NCBI GenBank assembly: GCA_943787725.1
Contig: CALSNM010000011.1
Span: 44,578-108,577, forward strand
DNA length: 64,000 bases
Origin: an uncultured Flavobacteriales bacterium
GTDB taxonomy: Bacteria; Bacteroidota; Bacteroidia; Flavobacteriales_D; Parvicellaceae
Direction of reading: 5' to 3'
Part shown: positions 28,492 through 38,084 of the stretch, piece after piece
Numbering within the stretch: the stretch's first letter is position 1
Layout: each line of letters opens with the position of its first letter
Translations under genes and position numbers: made by a program
The notes under the pieces: model-generated
The model's database searches: none
What the model was told of the DNA's origin: nothing
The model's input: the letters and a program-made list of their open reading frames with translations, nothing else

Positions 28492-30570
28492 ATGATAAAT
28501 TGGAAGAAATATCCTTTTGTAAGAATACTATTTCCATTTATTCTTGGGGTTATGTTTTCATTTGAGGGTAGTTATTATTCTATGTTAGCAATTATCGTAG
28601 CGCTTATTGCTTTAATAATTATTTCAAAAACAAATAAAAACATAAAGAATAATTTTCTTTTTGGATTTGTATTAAACGTGATTTTATTTATTGGTGGTTC
28701 GTTACTCTCTCAAATGAGTTTGCATGACTATACTAAATTAAAGGATGCCGATTTTTATCAATGCGCTATAATTCAACCTGTAAAGGAAAAAACCAATTCC
28801 TATCAATTAACACTCAGAATTAATGCCAGATTAACAGATAGTGTCTGGAGTTTTTCCAAAGGTAAAGTGTTGATTTATATTGAAAAAGATTCATTGAGTT
28901 CGATGCTAAAATTTGGCGATAGATTATTAATTAAGGGAAATCTGAGTTTTTTGGAACCTCCAAAAAACCCAAAAGAATTTGATTACAAAAGATATTTAGA
29001 AAACCGTTCTATATATCAACAAGGATATCTCGCTAGTGATGATTGGCGGCTGCTGGATTCAAAATCAAAAGGATTAGATGTATTTGCCAATGATGCAAGA
29101 CAGCTTTTACTTTCATCCCTTAAATCAAATGGTGTTGAAGGAGATCAATATGCTATAGCATCAGCCTGATACTTGGTAAGTAAAGATGAATTGGATTTTG
29201 AAGTAAAACAAGCTTATGCAGCAGCAGGAGCAATGCATGTTTTAGCCGTTTCTGGATTGCACGTAGGCATTATTTTTCTTATTTTAAATACGCTATTAAC
29301 TATTCTTGATACTTCAAGAAAGGAAGGATTGTTAAAGCAATCATTTTATTAATTTCACTATGGATGTTATGCTATGATAACCGGGTTAAGCCCATCCGTT
29401 TTGAGAGCGGCCACGATGTTTTCGTTTGTAATAATGGGAACTGTATTGAATAGGAAATCTAGTATTTACAATACACTTGCCGCATCTGCTTTTTTCTTAT
29501 TAATTATAAACCCGAACTTACTTTTTGAAGTCGGTTTCCAATTGAGTTATATCGCAGTGCTCGGAATTGTATATCTACAGCCCTTAATTTATAAAAGGAT
29601 ATATACAAGATGGTGGCTATTAGATAAGGTATGGGCAATTACAGCTGTTTCAATTGCTGCACAAATTGCTACACTTCCACTAACATTATTCTACTTTAAT
29701 CAATTTCCGGTTTATTTCATGTTGTCTAATTTGCTCGTTATTCCATCTGCTGCTAGTAATTTTGATTTTAGGAATATTACTATTTATTACATCTCCTATT
29801 CCTTTTATCTCAGAAAGTATAGGTTGGGTATTAAATAAGTTCATTGAAGGATTAAATTTTGGTATAAAAGAAATTGAAGTGCTACCCAACTCATTAATTG
29901 AAGGGCTTTCCATAAATGTTTTAGAATGTTTAGCGCTCTACATAATTATTATATTGCTTATACGTGGGTTGGAAATTCGAAAATTGAAAATAATTAATTA
30001 CGCATTTTTTCTTGCACTTATCTTTATTATTAACGATTTAATAGAAGATATTGCTTTAGCAAATTCAAAAAGCATGATAGTTTATCATATTAATAAAAAT
30101 CAAGCTATAGATTTTATCGATGGAACGAGCAATGTGTTGCTGGCAAATTCGAGTTTGATAAAAGATAAACAAAAGCAAAGTTTTCACATTAAATCAAATT
30201 GGTCCTATCTAGATTTGCGTAACGTTCACTATATACCAACTGACGCTTCTAAATTAAATGAAACACTTTTGGACAGTTCTCTACAATTAGTCGATACGTA
30301 TTCAAAATTTCATACTATAAAAATGGTCAGAATTGATAATAAGTTTTCTTTACAGCGTACTAGAGGACAAGGATAGACGTCGACTACGTGTTGATGTCAG
30401 GTAACGCAAAAAAAAAATTGAAAGACCTTTACGCAATGTTTAATTTTAAATCTGTAATTGTAGATGGTTCAAATTCTAAATGGAATCGAAATAGAGTAGA
30501 AGCTGAAGCAGAAAGTTTACATATCCCAATTTACATTACTGATAAAGGAGCTTTTGAACTGAAGATTTGA
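28492..30570 (+). pseudogene. comEC: ComEC/Rec2 competence membrane protein, several frameshifts
   Basis: A 2.08-kb gene equal to about 690 residues. The N-terminal part (28492-29169) has four membrane helices and an OB-like region (DUF4131). The competence core is recognisable: KQAYAAAGAMHVLAVSGLHV is the diagnostic motif, followed by TGLSPSVLRAATMFSF. Interruptions: TGA near 29167 (probably two compensating indels; SALILG-SKDELD expected), loss of a base near 29337, another near 29363, one near 29755 (frame change into LILGILLFITSPIPFIS), and one near 30365. The last piece (30388-30570) is the C-terminal beta-lactamase-like end. ComEC carries DNA across the inner membrane during transformation. 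The many small indels match the error pattern of dnaK. Confidence 0.85.
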
Positions 30571-30671
30571 ATCGGAGGAAGTACTTCCTATAAACATGAG
30601 GTTTCTAGCATCTTTTTTTTTCGCTCAAATGACTTATTAATACTTTTAAACAATCTTTTTTATAGACTAAA

Positions 30672-30679
30672 TATATTTG
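30672..30679 (+). promoter_or_regulatory. Candidate -7 element for the polytopic membrane protein
   Basis: TATATTTG, matching TAnnTTTG, lies 31 nt before the ATG at 30711. No -33 element is clear. Confidence 0.4.
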
Positions 30680-30710
30680 TAGTTTGCAACAAACAATAAA
30701 ACTAAAAATT

Positions 30711-32315
30711 ATGAATATTAATTACTTGTTTAGGTATTTTGATGATGAAATTGCGGCCGTTGCAGGTTCGCTAATTGGTGTATTTTCACTTCTTTATTTA
30801 TTGCCATTAATTCAAGCTTTAGTTGCTTATGAAAAAACAAAATGGCTTAAAAGGCAATTCGCTCTTTCTGTTTCGTCTGGAGATGCGGAGAATAATTTAA
30901 GAAGAAAACTACTTGAGGCTTCTAAGCCTGGTCAATCTTATCCCATTTATAAAATTTTCAAATTTTATTTTGCATTTATAGGTATTTTGGGGATAATATG
31001 TGGACTATTTATTATGTTGATTCCAATGGATGTTTTGGGGGATAGAGACTCTATAGATTGGTTATTATTTCTTCCGCTCATTATTGGTGTCGGACTTTTT
31101 TTTCTTTATAATATGTTTTTTAAAGGTCAAGGGTTGTGGAAAGAAATTGCTTCACTTTCGTTGTTTGTTGGATTTGCATCAACAACATTAATGGCATATG
31201 GGAACTTTAATATGTTTGAATGGCTACGAACTGATATTCTTAGTTTTATAATTCTTACTGTGGGATGGTTTATTATTTACTTGACTAAATCAACTTTTGT
31301 TTCATTCTTATATATGATTACAGTGGCTATTGCTGCTGCGGTCGTTAATTTTTCGATTGGCTTTGATTGGATGTATTTTTTACCTCATTTACTTTGGGTG
31401 TTTGGTATTGCTATTCTTTATTTTTGGATACCTCAGTTAAGAGCTGCCAAAGATATCGGTCCAAAGGAGATAATCTTTGGAATGTTGTTTGCCACTATGG
31501 TTTTAACCCTTGCGGTTACGCAGACATCAGGCACATCTGGATTGTTTATGGTAAGCCTTGCTATCGTATTACCTGGTTTGTACCTTTTCTCAAAGGCATA
31601 TTATCAAAAAGCGACTTCAATTATTGGAAAACCAATTGAATTGGTTGTAATTTTGATTGTTATCGCCATGGCCGCTGTTTTATCTGTTAATATATTTATG
31701 ACTGCTGCAAGCGATTCTATTTCTTTGTTTGAATATTATTCTTTCCATAAGCAAATTGCTTATTTCATATTGGTTGGATTAATCGGAGGTATCTTTTATA
31801 TATCGAATGATTTAGGGGATGCATCAGAAGATATAAATCCATTGATTGCTTTCTTCCCAATAGGTGCATTTTTAATTGCCTATATACTTGGAGAATATGG
31901 AGGTCACTATATTATGACAGCATTCCTATTAGGAGTAGGTTTTCTTTATATTCGGAAAGGTATCAATAAGAGAGATTCTTTGCGAGTATGGTTAGGGTCA
32001 ACTATCTTTATTTATACAATTATTATCAAACTAATGGATTTGCTTGGAGAATATATTGATGGGAAGTTTACAGTTGGACTATTTACATTTATATTCGGAG
32101 CACTGTTTTTAGGAGTAGTAGTATATATAAGAAGTAAATGGACTGTTTCAAATTCCATGACTCAAAATATTACAGTATTTGAATCAAAGAATGATATTAT
32201 TGATGATACAAATATTGGTGGTTCTTTCGGAAGGATAATACTTGAAATAATATCAAAAAGGAGGTTGACAATTAATGTTGACCTTCTTTTTTTTAAAAGA
32301 ATAAGTCATTGTTAA
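30711..32315 (+). CDS. Polytopic membrane protein of unknown function
   Basis: About 530 residues with roughly 13-14 hydrophobic helices and almost no soluble part. Near the N-terminus is an amphipathic cytoplasmic stretch (EKTKWLKRQFALSVSSGDAENNLRRK). I do not recognise a family motif. A longer frame is open from a TTG at 30684; the ATG at 30711 (MNINYLFRYFDDE) is preferred. The reported stop at 32315 is suspicious: the last 20 codons run through an intrinsic terminator (32256-32294), so the natural stop is probably near 32236-32245 in a shifted frame. There is no operon partner. Confidence 0.7.
   Translation: MNINYLFRYFDDEIAAVAGSLIGVFSLLYLLPLIQALVAYEKTKWLKRQFALSVSSGDAENNLRRKLLEASKPGQSYPIYKIFKFYFAFIGILGIICGLFIMLIPMDVLGDRDSIDWLLFLPLIIGVGLFFLYNMFFKGQGLWKEIASLSLFVGFASTTLMAYGNFNMFEWLRTDILSFIILTVGWFIIYLTKSTFVSFLYMITVAIAAAVVNFSIGFDWMYFLPHLLWVFGIAILYFWIPQLRAAKDIGPKEIIFGMLFATMVLTLAVTQTSGTSGLFMVSLAIVLPGLYLFSKAYYQKATSIIGKPIELVVILIVIAMAAVLSVNIFMTAASDSISLFEYYSFHKQIAYFILVGLIGGIFYISNDLGDASEDINPLIAFFPIGAFLIAYILGEYGGHYIMTAFLLGVGFLYIRKGINKRDSLRVWLGSTIFIYTIIIKLMDLLGEYIDGKFTVGLFTFIFGALFLGVVVYIRSKWTVSNSMTQNITVFESKNDIIDDTNIGGSFGRIILEIISKRRLTINVDLLFFKRISHC
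32256..32294 (+). terminator. Rho-independent terminator overlapping the called end of the membrane-protein gene
   Basis: AAAAGGAGGTTGAC (32256-32269) can pair over 14 positions with GTTGACCTTCTTTT (32277-32290), including three G-T pairs, around a 7-nt loop, and is followed by TTTT. It lies inside the open reading frame, which argues that the true stop codon is upstream. Confidence 0.7.
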
Positions 32316-32453
32316 TGCGTCTAAAGTTGTTTTTAGATTTTCTTTTTAATGGATACATGTCGTTTAAAGATAAATTATATAGCATGCATAGAGATTTATT
32401 GTTAGAAAAAACAATAGAAATAGAATAAAACCACAAGATGTATTTGTATTATA

Positions 32454-33449
32454 TTATTCAGTCCCTGGAACAATTTCCGCTACATCAACAATTACAAAAT
32501 TTAAATCAAATTGAAATTGAAAATTTCTTTTAATCACTTTGTTTTCGGTTGTTTTACTTTCAAATTGATGATATAATTTATACCCAAGGGGTATTTTAAT
32601 CTTTTCATTATTATCGTCCAACATTGTTTTGTCCATTGGCAGTAGGTCTGAAAATGTAGATGATTTATATTCGTCTGAATAATTTGGATTTTTTAAGATC
32701 CATTCTTTAGCTAATGATTGAGATAGTTTTGCCTCATTAAAATCATTGTTTATTCTAATGTGCTTGCAAATAGATAAAATTGTTTTCAATAGCCTTGCTT
32801 TGTTTTCGGTTTCGCTCTCTAGTGCTTTGTTTAGTTGAGTATAAGTTTTTTTGTTTTTTTGATTAGTGGCATATGTGTTTTCTAATTCATACAAAGGGTA
32901 TTGCATAATGAAATAATAAAATAATTCATCTTCTTTGTCGCTCAAATCTGTGGAGAGTATAATCTTGACATCTTTTACCGTGTAATTTGGAAATAGGAGG
33001 AATTTACATTCATATAACTGAATCCCATTTTTCTCCGATGTAATCTTATAAATATGCGTTAATTCATATGTGATAAATATTTTTTTATCTCTTAGTTCTT
33101 GTTTTTTTGTAATGATAGCAGAATCATTTACCGCAATCATTTCGTCTAAATTATTTGGATAATTGTCTTTCAAGGAAGGTAGTTCTCTTCGTAATTCATA
33201 CAGTTGGTCTAGCTCAACTATCTCTTTAGGCTTTAACGTAAATAACTCACCAAATTTAAAACCTTTATAGACTCCATTTTCACCAAAGGATTCAATGATT
33301 TTTGCTTCAACAGCATCCTCTGCTTTTTGTTGTTTTGATTTATTTTCTTCGGAATTCACAGTGGTTTCTGTAGTTTTGAAAAAACCTACACAACTGTTAA
33401 ATAAAACTAGCATTGCAAAAGCAGTAATTGTTATTTGGTTTATTTTCAT
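32454..33449 (-). CDS. Putative lipoprotein of unknown function
   Basis: A 331-residue protein with a lipoprotein signal: hydrophobic TAFAMLVLFNSC, with Cys following the lipobox at about residue 20, then a charged flexible linker rich in Glu and Lys. The rest is alpha/beta with repeated Lys/Glu-rich helices (ELDQLYELRRELPSLKDN) and a C-terminal strand pattern (RNFQFQFDLNFVIVDVAEI). I do not recognise a domain. The frame extends to 33488, but the ATG at 33449 places the signal peptide correctly. It is divergent from the M48 peptidase gene with 44 nt between them, suggesting shared control. Confidence 0.75.
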   Translation of the reverse strand: MKINQITITAFAMLVLFNSCVGFFKTTETTVNSEENKSKQQKAEDAVEAKIIESFGENGVYKGFKFGELFTLKPKEIVELDQLYELRRELPSLKDNYPNNLDEMIAVNDSAIITKKQELRDKKIFITYELTHIYKITSEKNGIQLYECKFLLFPNYTVKDVKIILSTDLSDKEDELFYYFIMQYPLYELENTYATNQKNKKTYTQLNKALESETENKARLLKTILSICKHIRINNDFNEAKLSQSLAKEWILKNPNYSDEYKSSTFSDLLPMDKTMLDDNNEKIKIPLGYKLYHQFESKTTENKVIKRNFQFQFDLNFVIVDVAEIVPGTE

Positions 33450-33493
33450 AAAATAATTAAATAGTCTATTTTGGTAAATGCATAACAAAAACC

Positions 33494-34378
33494 ATGCTTA
33501 AAATAAATGTGAAGGTACTATTTCTTATTACTTCTTTCTTCTTTGTCAATATTTGTTTCTCACAGACAACTGATGATACTCTAAGTAAGGCCTTAAATGA
33601 ATTTAAAACTGATCGTGATGCAAAGTTTGGTGTTTATAAGATTGTTCAGTACAGTGGCCTTTCGCCCAACTTTAGAGTGATTCAAGATACAGAAGTAAAT
33701 AATGCCATAGCTTATGTCAAAGGAAAAAAAACGTTATATTCGATACAACCCTTCATTTATGAAAAGAGTAAATGATTCTACTAAAACAGATTGGGCTGCT
33801 ATTAGCGTTCTTGCTCACGAAATTGGACATCATTTACTGGGTCATACTTTAAGACATCAAGAGAGTAATCCAGGGGATGAATTGGCGGCAGATAGATATT
33901 CAGGGTTTATCTTGTTTCAAATGGGAGCCACATTAGAAGAAACGTTGAGGTGTATTGAAAAAGAAGGTGATTTGCACGGCACAAAAACACATCCGCCAAG
34001 AAGGGCAAGAATAGATGTTATCTCTGAAGGCTGGAAGGATGCAAAAAGACTCAAGAATAAAAAAATAACGGACTTCACTCCAGAGAGAAGTAATATAGAG
34101 GAGACATTGAAGTACACTTGTTCTTTTGTGGGTGACGAAAACACTTATTACGTTAATAATGTTAACCAAAATGGTTTGGTATGACAATTATGCAAATCCT
34201 ATTGTTATTGGAGTTTTAAAAGAGTCAGAGGGTAAAAAATTATAGGTGGGATTATCTCTATGATAAAACACTATATAAAATCGATGATGGTGGTTCTATA
34301 TGGTTAATTACCACCTATGGTTCGTCCCTTAAAGTTGGAGAATTAAATGATATTAATTCTGCTATAGAAAACAAGTAA
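33494..34378 (+). pseudogene. M48-type zinc metallopeptidase, exported, frame broken
   Basis: Signal peptide (KVLFLITSFFFVNICFSQ) then a conserved N-terminal region; a frameshift in the A8 run at 33724-33731 (one extra A) moves to the second frame, RYIRYNPSFMKRVNDSTKTD, WAAISVLAHEIGHHLLGH, DELAADRYSGF. HEIGHH is the HExxH zinc site and the Glu of DELAADR the third ligand, as in M48 (Htpx/Ste24-like) enzymes. A further shift near 34170 and another near 34245 lead into YRWDYLYDKTLYKID and the natural stop at 34378, giving about 294 residues. It would act in the periplasm or at the outer membrane. The extra A in a homopolymer suggests sequencing error. Confidence 0.75.
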
Positions 34379-34482
34379 ACTTCTAAACGCATAAATAATA
34401 TTGTTTAGCAAGCAACTTTAAATAAAATGAAAGGTTCGTTTAGTATTAATTACATAATTTGTAGCACACAAAAAATTACAAA

Positions 34483-34893
34483 ATGAAAAGTATTTTAAAT
34501 AATCTATTTTTTTTCATAGTAACAATGCTTTTGGTAGCAAGTTGTACAAAAGAACCGGTGTTGGTGGGAGTGCAATTGTAACAGGAAAAATATATGCAAA
34601 AGATTACAATGCACTTGGTACACTTACCGGTGAGTACTATGCTCAAAATTATAAAGTATATCTTATATATGGGAATGAAAGCCGGAGCCTATGATGATGA
34701 CGCAAATACGAGTCATGACGGGTCTTTTGAGTTTACATACTTGCAAAAAGGAGACTACGAATTATTTGTGTATTCCGATTATTCCTACTGCCTGGCTTGC
34801 GGAAATGCAGGAGATAGCGTTGTTTCTGTAAAGTTTCAAATTACAGACAAGAAACAAGAGTTGGATTTAACTGATATTACAATTTTCAAATAA
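34483..34893 (+). pseudogene. Small lipoprotein with carboxypeptidase-like fold, frame broken
   Basis: A 137-residue reconstruct. The ATG at 34483 gives MKSILNNLFFFIVTMLLVASC, a lipoprotein signal with lipobox VASC. Frame changes near 34556 and 34680 are needed to continue through GSAIVTGKIYAKDYNALGTL, YKVYLIYGNE and then HDGSFEFTYLQKGDYELFVYSD to the stop at 34893. The DGSFEF-L-KGDYELFVYSD pattern is that of a prealbumin or SpaA-like beta sandwich. It is an outer-membrane lipoprotein of unknown function lying between the M48 peptidase and DUF2490 genes. Confidence 0.6.
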
Positions 34894-34899
34894 GCATAC

Positions 34900-35551
34900 T
34901 TGAGAGTTATTTTTTTTAATAGTATTTATTATTCCATCTTGTCTTATGGCGCAATTTGGCAATCAAGATTTTGGCACCTGGGGTGGCGTAAGTGTTAATA
35001 AAGAAGTAGCAGATGATTTAGAGATTGATGCAGACTTTCAGGTCCGAACTGACGATAATTCAACAAGACTTGATCAGTGTTTTTTGGACTTAGGAGCGAA
35101 GTATAAAGTTAATAAATACTTTCGGACAGGAATTTCCTGGAGACCCAGAATGACGAATAATTGGTCAGGTTATGCATTCGCAAAATCGACTATACCTTGA
35201 TCTAACAGGTAAGTTGAAGTTGAATGCTATTAATCTCTACCTAAGAAGTAGAACTCAAACAACATCTATTCGTAATAAGCTGAAAATCCGTCCTATGAAA
35301 GAATTCGATTTAAAGTGAAAATTAAAATAGAGAAAGGTTTGAAAGCATTTCTTCAAGATGAGTTTTTCTTTCATTTGAACGGTACTGGAACATCTAATTA
35401 TAAAAAAAACCGTTTTGGATTAGGGTTTGAATATGCTATTTCTGATTATCTTCAAATGAACTTGAAATACTTACGTATTACTGAAGTGAATCAGTCCTAT
35501 CCGCTTCGAATGAATGTAATTGCTTTAGGTTTGTCTTACTCTATAGAGTGA
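34900..35551 (+). pseudogene. DUF2490 family outer-membrane protein, frame broken
   Basis: About 215 residues after correction. A probable start is the TTG at 34900; its signal peptide needs an indel in the T8 run at about 34910-34917 and then reads FLIVFIIPSCLMAQ. The mature part begins FGTWGGVSVNKEVADDLEID and RTDDNSTRLDQCFLDLGAKY, a DUF2490 barrel pattern. Changes near 35186 and 35283 are needed to reach the C-terminal strands (NRFGLGFEYAISDYLQMNLKY; NVIALGLSYSIE). The family is thought to form an outer-membrane beta barrel. It sits 7 nt after the lipoprotein gene and may be in the same operon. Damage here resembles that in dnaK and comEC. Confidence 0.65.
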
Positions 35552-35658
35552 TAGTTTACCTTTAATGTTGAAATTTATCCTTTGGTACAACTATCTTTTT
35601 TATTCAGAGTTTTTTAGTTAACTATACAATATATTAAATAGGAATTAATTCATAAAAC

Positions 35659-38022
35659 ATGATCAAAATTTTCGCTTTTTTCGCTTTTATACCTTTTTTT
35701 ATGTCTGCTCAACTAAATATGTCAGAATTAGGCTATTTAGACGTAGTTTCATTGCATAATTCTGATGCTTCCGATATATGGGGATATGTTGATGGAAATG
35801 GGAATGAATATGCTATAGTAGGTTTGAATGATGGTACTTCTATTGTTGATGTTACAAACCCTGCTAATCCATTTGAAGTTTTCTTTGAGCCAGGTATGAA
35901 TTCGATTTGGAGAGATATTAAGACATGGGGAAATTATGCTTATGTAACCACGGAAGAGCCACAAGGATTATTAATTATAGATTTAAGCACACTTCCTGGA
36001 AATTCTAATTTAACCACGACATATTACAATGGACCGGGCAGCGATCCCTGGGCTTCAGCTCATAACCTTTTCATTGATGAAAATGGCATCTGTTATATTT
36101 TTGGTGCAAACAGGGGAAATGGTGGCGCTATTATGTTAGACTTGACTATTGATCCTATGAATCCAGTTGAATTGGGGATCGTTGATAATTGGTATGCACA
36201 CGACGGTGTTGCAAGAGGAGATACTTTATATATGGGACATATTAATGACGGGCACATGAGTATTTGGGATGTTTCTGATAAAGCGAATCCAGTCATACTT
36301 GGGCAACAAGTTACGCCAGGCAATTTTTCACATAACTTATGGATGTCAGATGATGGGGATTATATATATACGACTGATGAAATCACAAATGGATTTATTG
36401 GGGAATTTGATATTTCAGATCCAACTAATATCATAGAATTAGATAGAATACAATCCAGTCCAGGAATGGATGTTATTCCGCATAATTCTCATTTTATAGA
36501 CGATTATATTGTAACTTCTTATTATAGAGATGGCGTTACCGTTCATGATGTTTCTAATAAAGGAAATATGGTGGAAGTGGCTAATTTTGACACTTCCCCC
36601 TCTTTTTCTGGAGATGGGTTTAATGGCTGTTGGGGAGTTTACCCATGGTTACCATCAGGAAATATTATTACTTCGGACATTGAAAATGGACTGCATATCC
36701 TTGGTGTTACTTATAATAGAGGTTCCTATTTAGAAGGAACGGTTACGGATGCATCTACAACTGCACCCATATTTGGAGTTACAATAGAGCTAGTAACTAC
36801 AAATATAACGGATGAAACAAATATTGTAGGTGATTATGCAACTGGTTATGCGATTGCAGGTTCTTATGACATTATCTATAGTCACCCCGCTTATATTGCT
36901 GATACTATCTTTGGGGTTTCGTTAGTAAGCGGACAAGTTTCCATACAAGATGCCCAATTAGTCCCGATAGAGAATTTTGATTTGTTGGTGAGTGTTGATG
37001 AATTAGCTAATATTGGAACCTTCATACCAAATGCAGATGTAATAATTGAAAATGACGATTTTACATACAGTGGTTCAACGGATGCGAATGGAGAAATTAT
37101 ATTTTCTAATTTTTATGGCGGTACATATAATGTTTACATTGGAAAATGGGGTTTCATTGAAATTTGTGGTCAAGATGTTTTGTTTGGTCCTAATGATACT
37201 ATCTACTCAGGTTCTTTGGAGGCTGGTTATCTTGATTTTTTCAACCTAGATTTGGGTTGGCAGGTTTCCGGTGCAGCACCAGATGGGATTTGGGAAAGAG
37301 GAGTGCCAATTGGAACCACAGCTGGAGGAAATCTTTCTAATCCAGATATGGATGCAGCAGATTGTGGAAATAAAGCTTATGTAACTGGAAATGGAGGAGG
37401 TTCCGCGGGATTCGATGATGTTGATTTTGCCGATGCGATACTTACTTCACCACTAATGGACCTTTCAAATGGAGGTGCTGATCCAATTATTAGTTTGGAT
37501 TATTGGTGGCGGAATTTTTCAGGTCAAGTGTTTGCAAATGATTCTTTAACCTTTATTATTGATGATGGAATAGATCAGTATAAGGTAGCTGAGTTTTATC
37601 AGGACTCAGATGACATTATATGGCGTTCTTTAAGTATTGATGTCACAAATTATACTTCTTTTTTAACTAGTGTTAAGTTAATTGTGAAAACCGCAGATTG
37701 GGATTCTGAAGGTGGAAATTTGGTGGAAGCTGGATTGGATAACTTTAGAGTTGATTACAATTTGAATGTTAGCCAAGAAAATGCAGATTCAGATTTTTCA
37801 GTTTACCCTAATCCGTCAAACGATTTCTTTTATTTATCTTTCGGTGATAATGTTCCTGAAAATCTAGTCGCAAATGTTTATGATGTTTCGGGAAAGCTGG
37901 TTACTTCTTCAAAAATAAAGAAAAACAATCCTACAATAAATATTAGTAAGGCTGGTATTTATACAATAATTCTGGTAGGAGAAGATTATGTGTGCACTCC
38001 TGTGAAAGTAGTAAAGCTTTAA
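35659..38022 (+). CDS. Choice-of-anchor-B family protein with T9SS sorting domain
   Basis: A 787-residue secreted protein. The signal peptide is KIFAFFAFIPFFMSAQ. Residues 20-360 carry LVIVD-type beta-propeller repeats (YAIVGLNDGTSIVDVTNPAN; YAYVTTEEPQGLLIIDLS; ITSDIENGLHILGV), which define the choice-of-anchor-B group. Next come a carboxypeptidase-regulatory-like domain (LEGTVTDASTTAPIFGVTIE), a second such stretch, a lectin-like beta sandwich (ISLDYWWRNFSGQVFANDS), and a type A T9SS domain (VYPNPSNDFFYLSF; AGIYTIIL; VKVVKL). It would be on the cell surface or released. Its ligand is unknown. Confidence 0.88.
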   Translation: MIKIFAFFAFIPFFMSAQLNMSELGYLDVVSLHNSDASDIWGYVDGNGNEYAIVGLNDGTSIVDVTNPANPFEVFFEPGMNSIWRDIKTWGNYAYVTTEEPQGLLIIDLSTLPGNSNLTTTYYNGPGSDPWASAHNLFIDENGICYIFGANRGNGGAIMLDLTIDPMNPVELGIVDNWYAHDGVARGDTLYMGHINDGHMSIWDVSDKANPVILGQQVTPGNFSHNLWMSDDGDYIYTTDEITNGFIGEFDISDPTNIIELDRIQSSPGMDVIPHNSHFIDDYIVTSYYRDGVTVHDVSNKGNMVEVANFDTSPSFSGDGFNGCWGVYPWLPSGNIITSDIENGLHILGVTYNRGSYLEGTVTDASTTAPIFGVTIELVTTNITDETNIVGDYATGYAIAGSYDIIYSHPAYIADTIFGVSLVSGQVSIQDAQLVPIENFDLLVSVDELANIGTFIPNADVIIENDDFTYSGSTDANGEIIFSNFYGGTYNVYIGKWGFIEICGQDVLFGPNDTIYSGSLEAGYLDFFNLDLGWQVSGAAPDGIWERGVPIGTTAGGNLSNPDMDAADCGNKAYVTGNGGGSAGFDDVDFADAILTSPLMDLSNGGADPIISLDYWWRNFSGQVFANDSLTFIIDDGIDQYKVAEFYQDSDDIIWRSLSIDVTNYTSFLTSVKLIVKTADWDSEGGNLVEAGLDNFRVDYNLNVSQENADSDFSVYPNPSNDFFYLSFGDNVPENLVANVYDVSGKLVTSSKIKKNNPTINISKAGIYTIILVGEDYVCTPVKVVKL

Positions 38023-38084
38023 TAATTAATTTTGAAAAGCTGAAAATTTTATAGGTGTAAGGTGAAATTCCGCATAAGATAAAC

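Noticed and set aside
29686..29913. Short minus-strand frame inside comEC
   Set aside because: Overlaps conserved ComEC coding text and has no independent support.
32316..32453. Small RNA or gene in the gap after the membrane protein
   Set aside because: Weak hairpin only; no promoter or conserved coding pattern.
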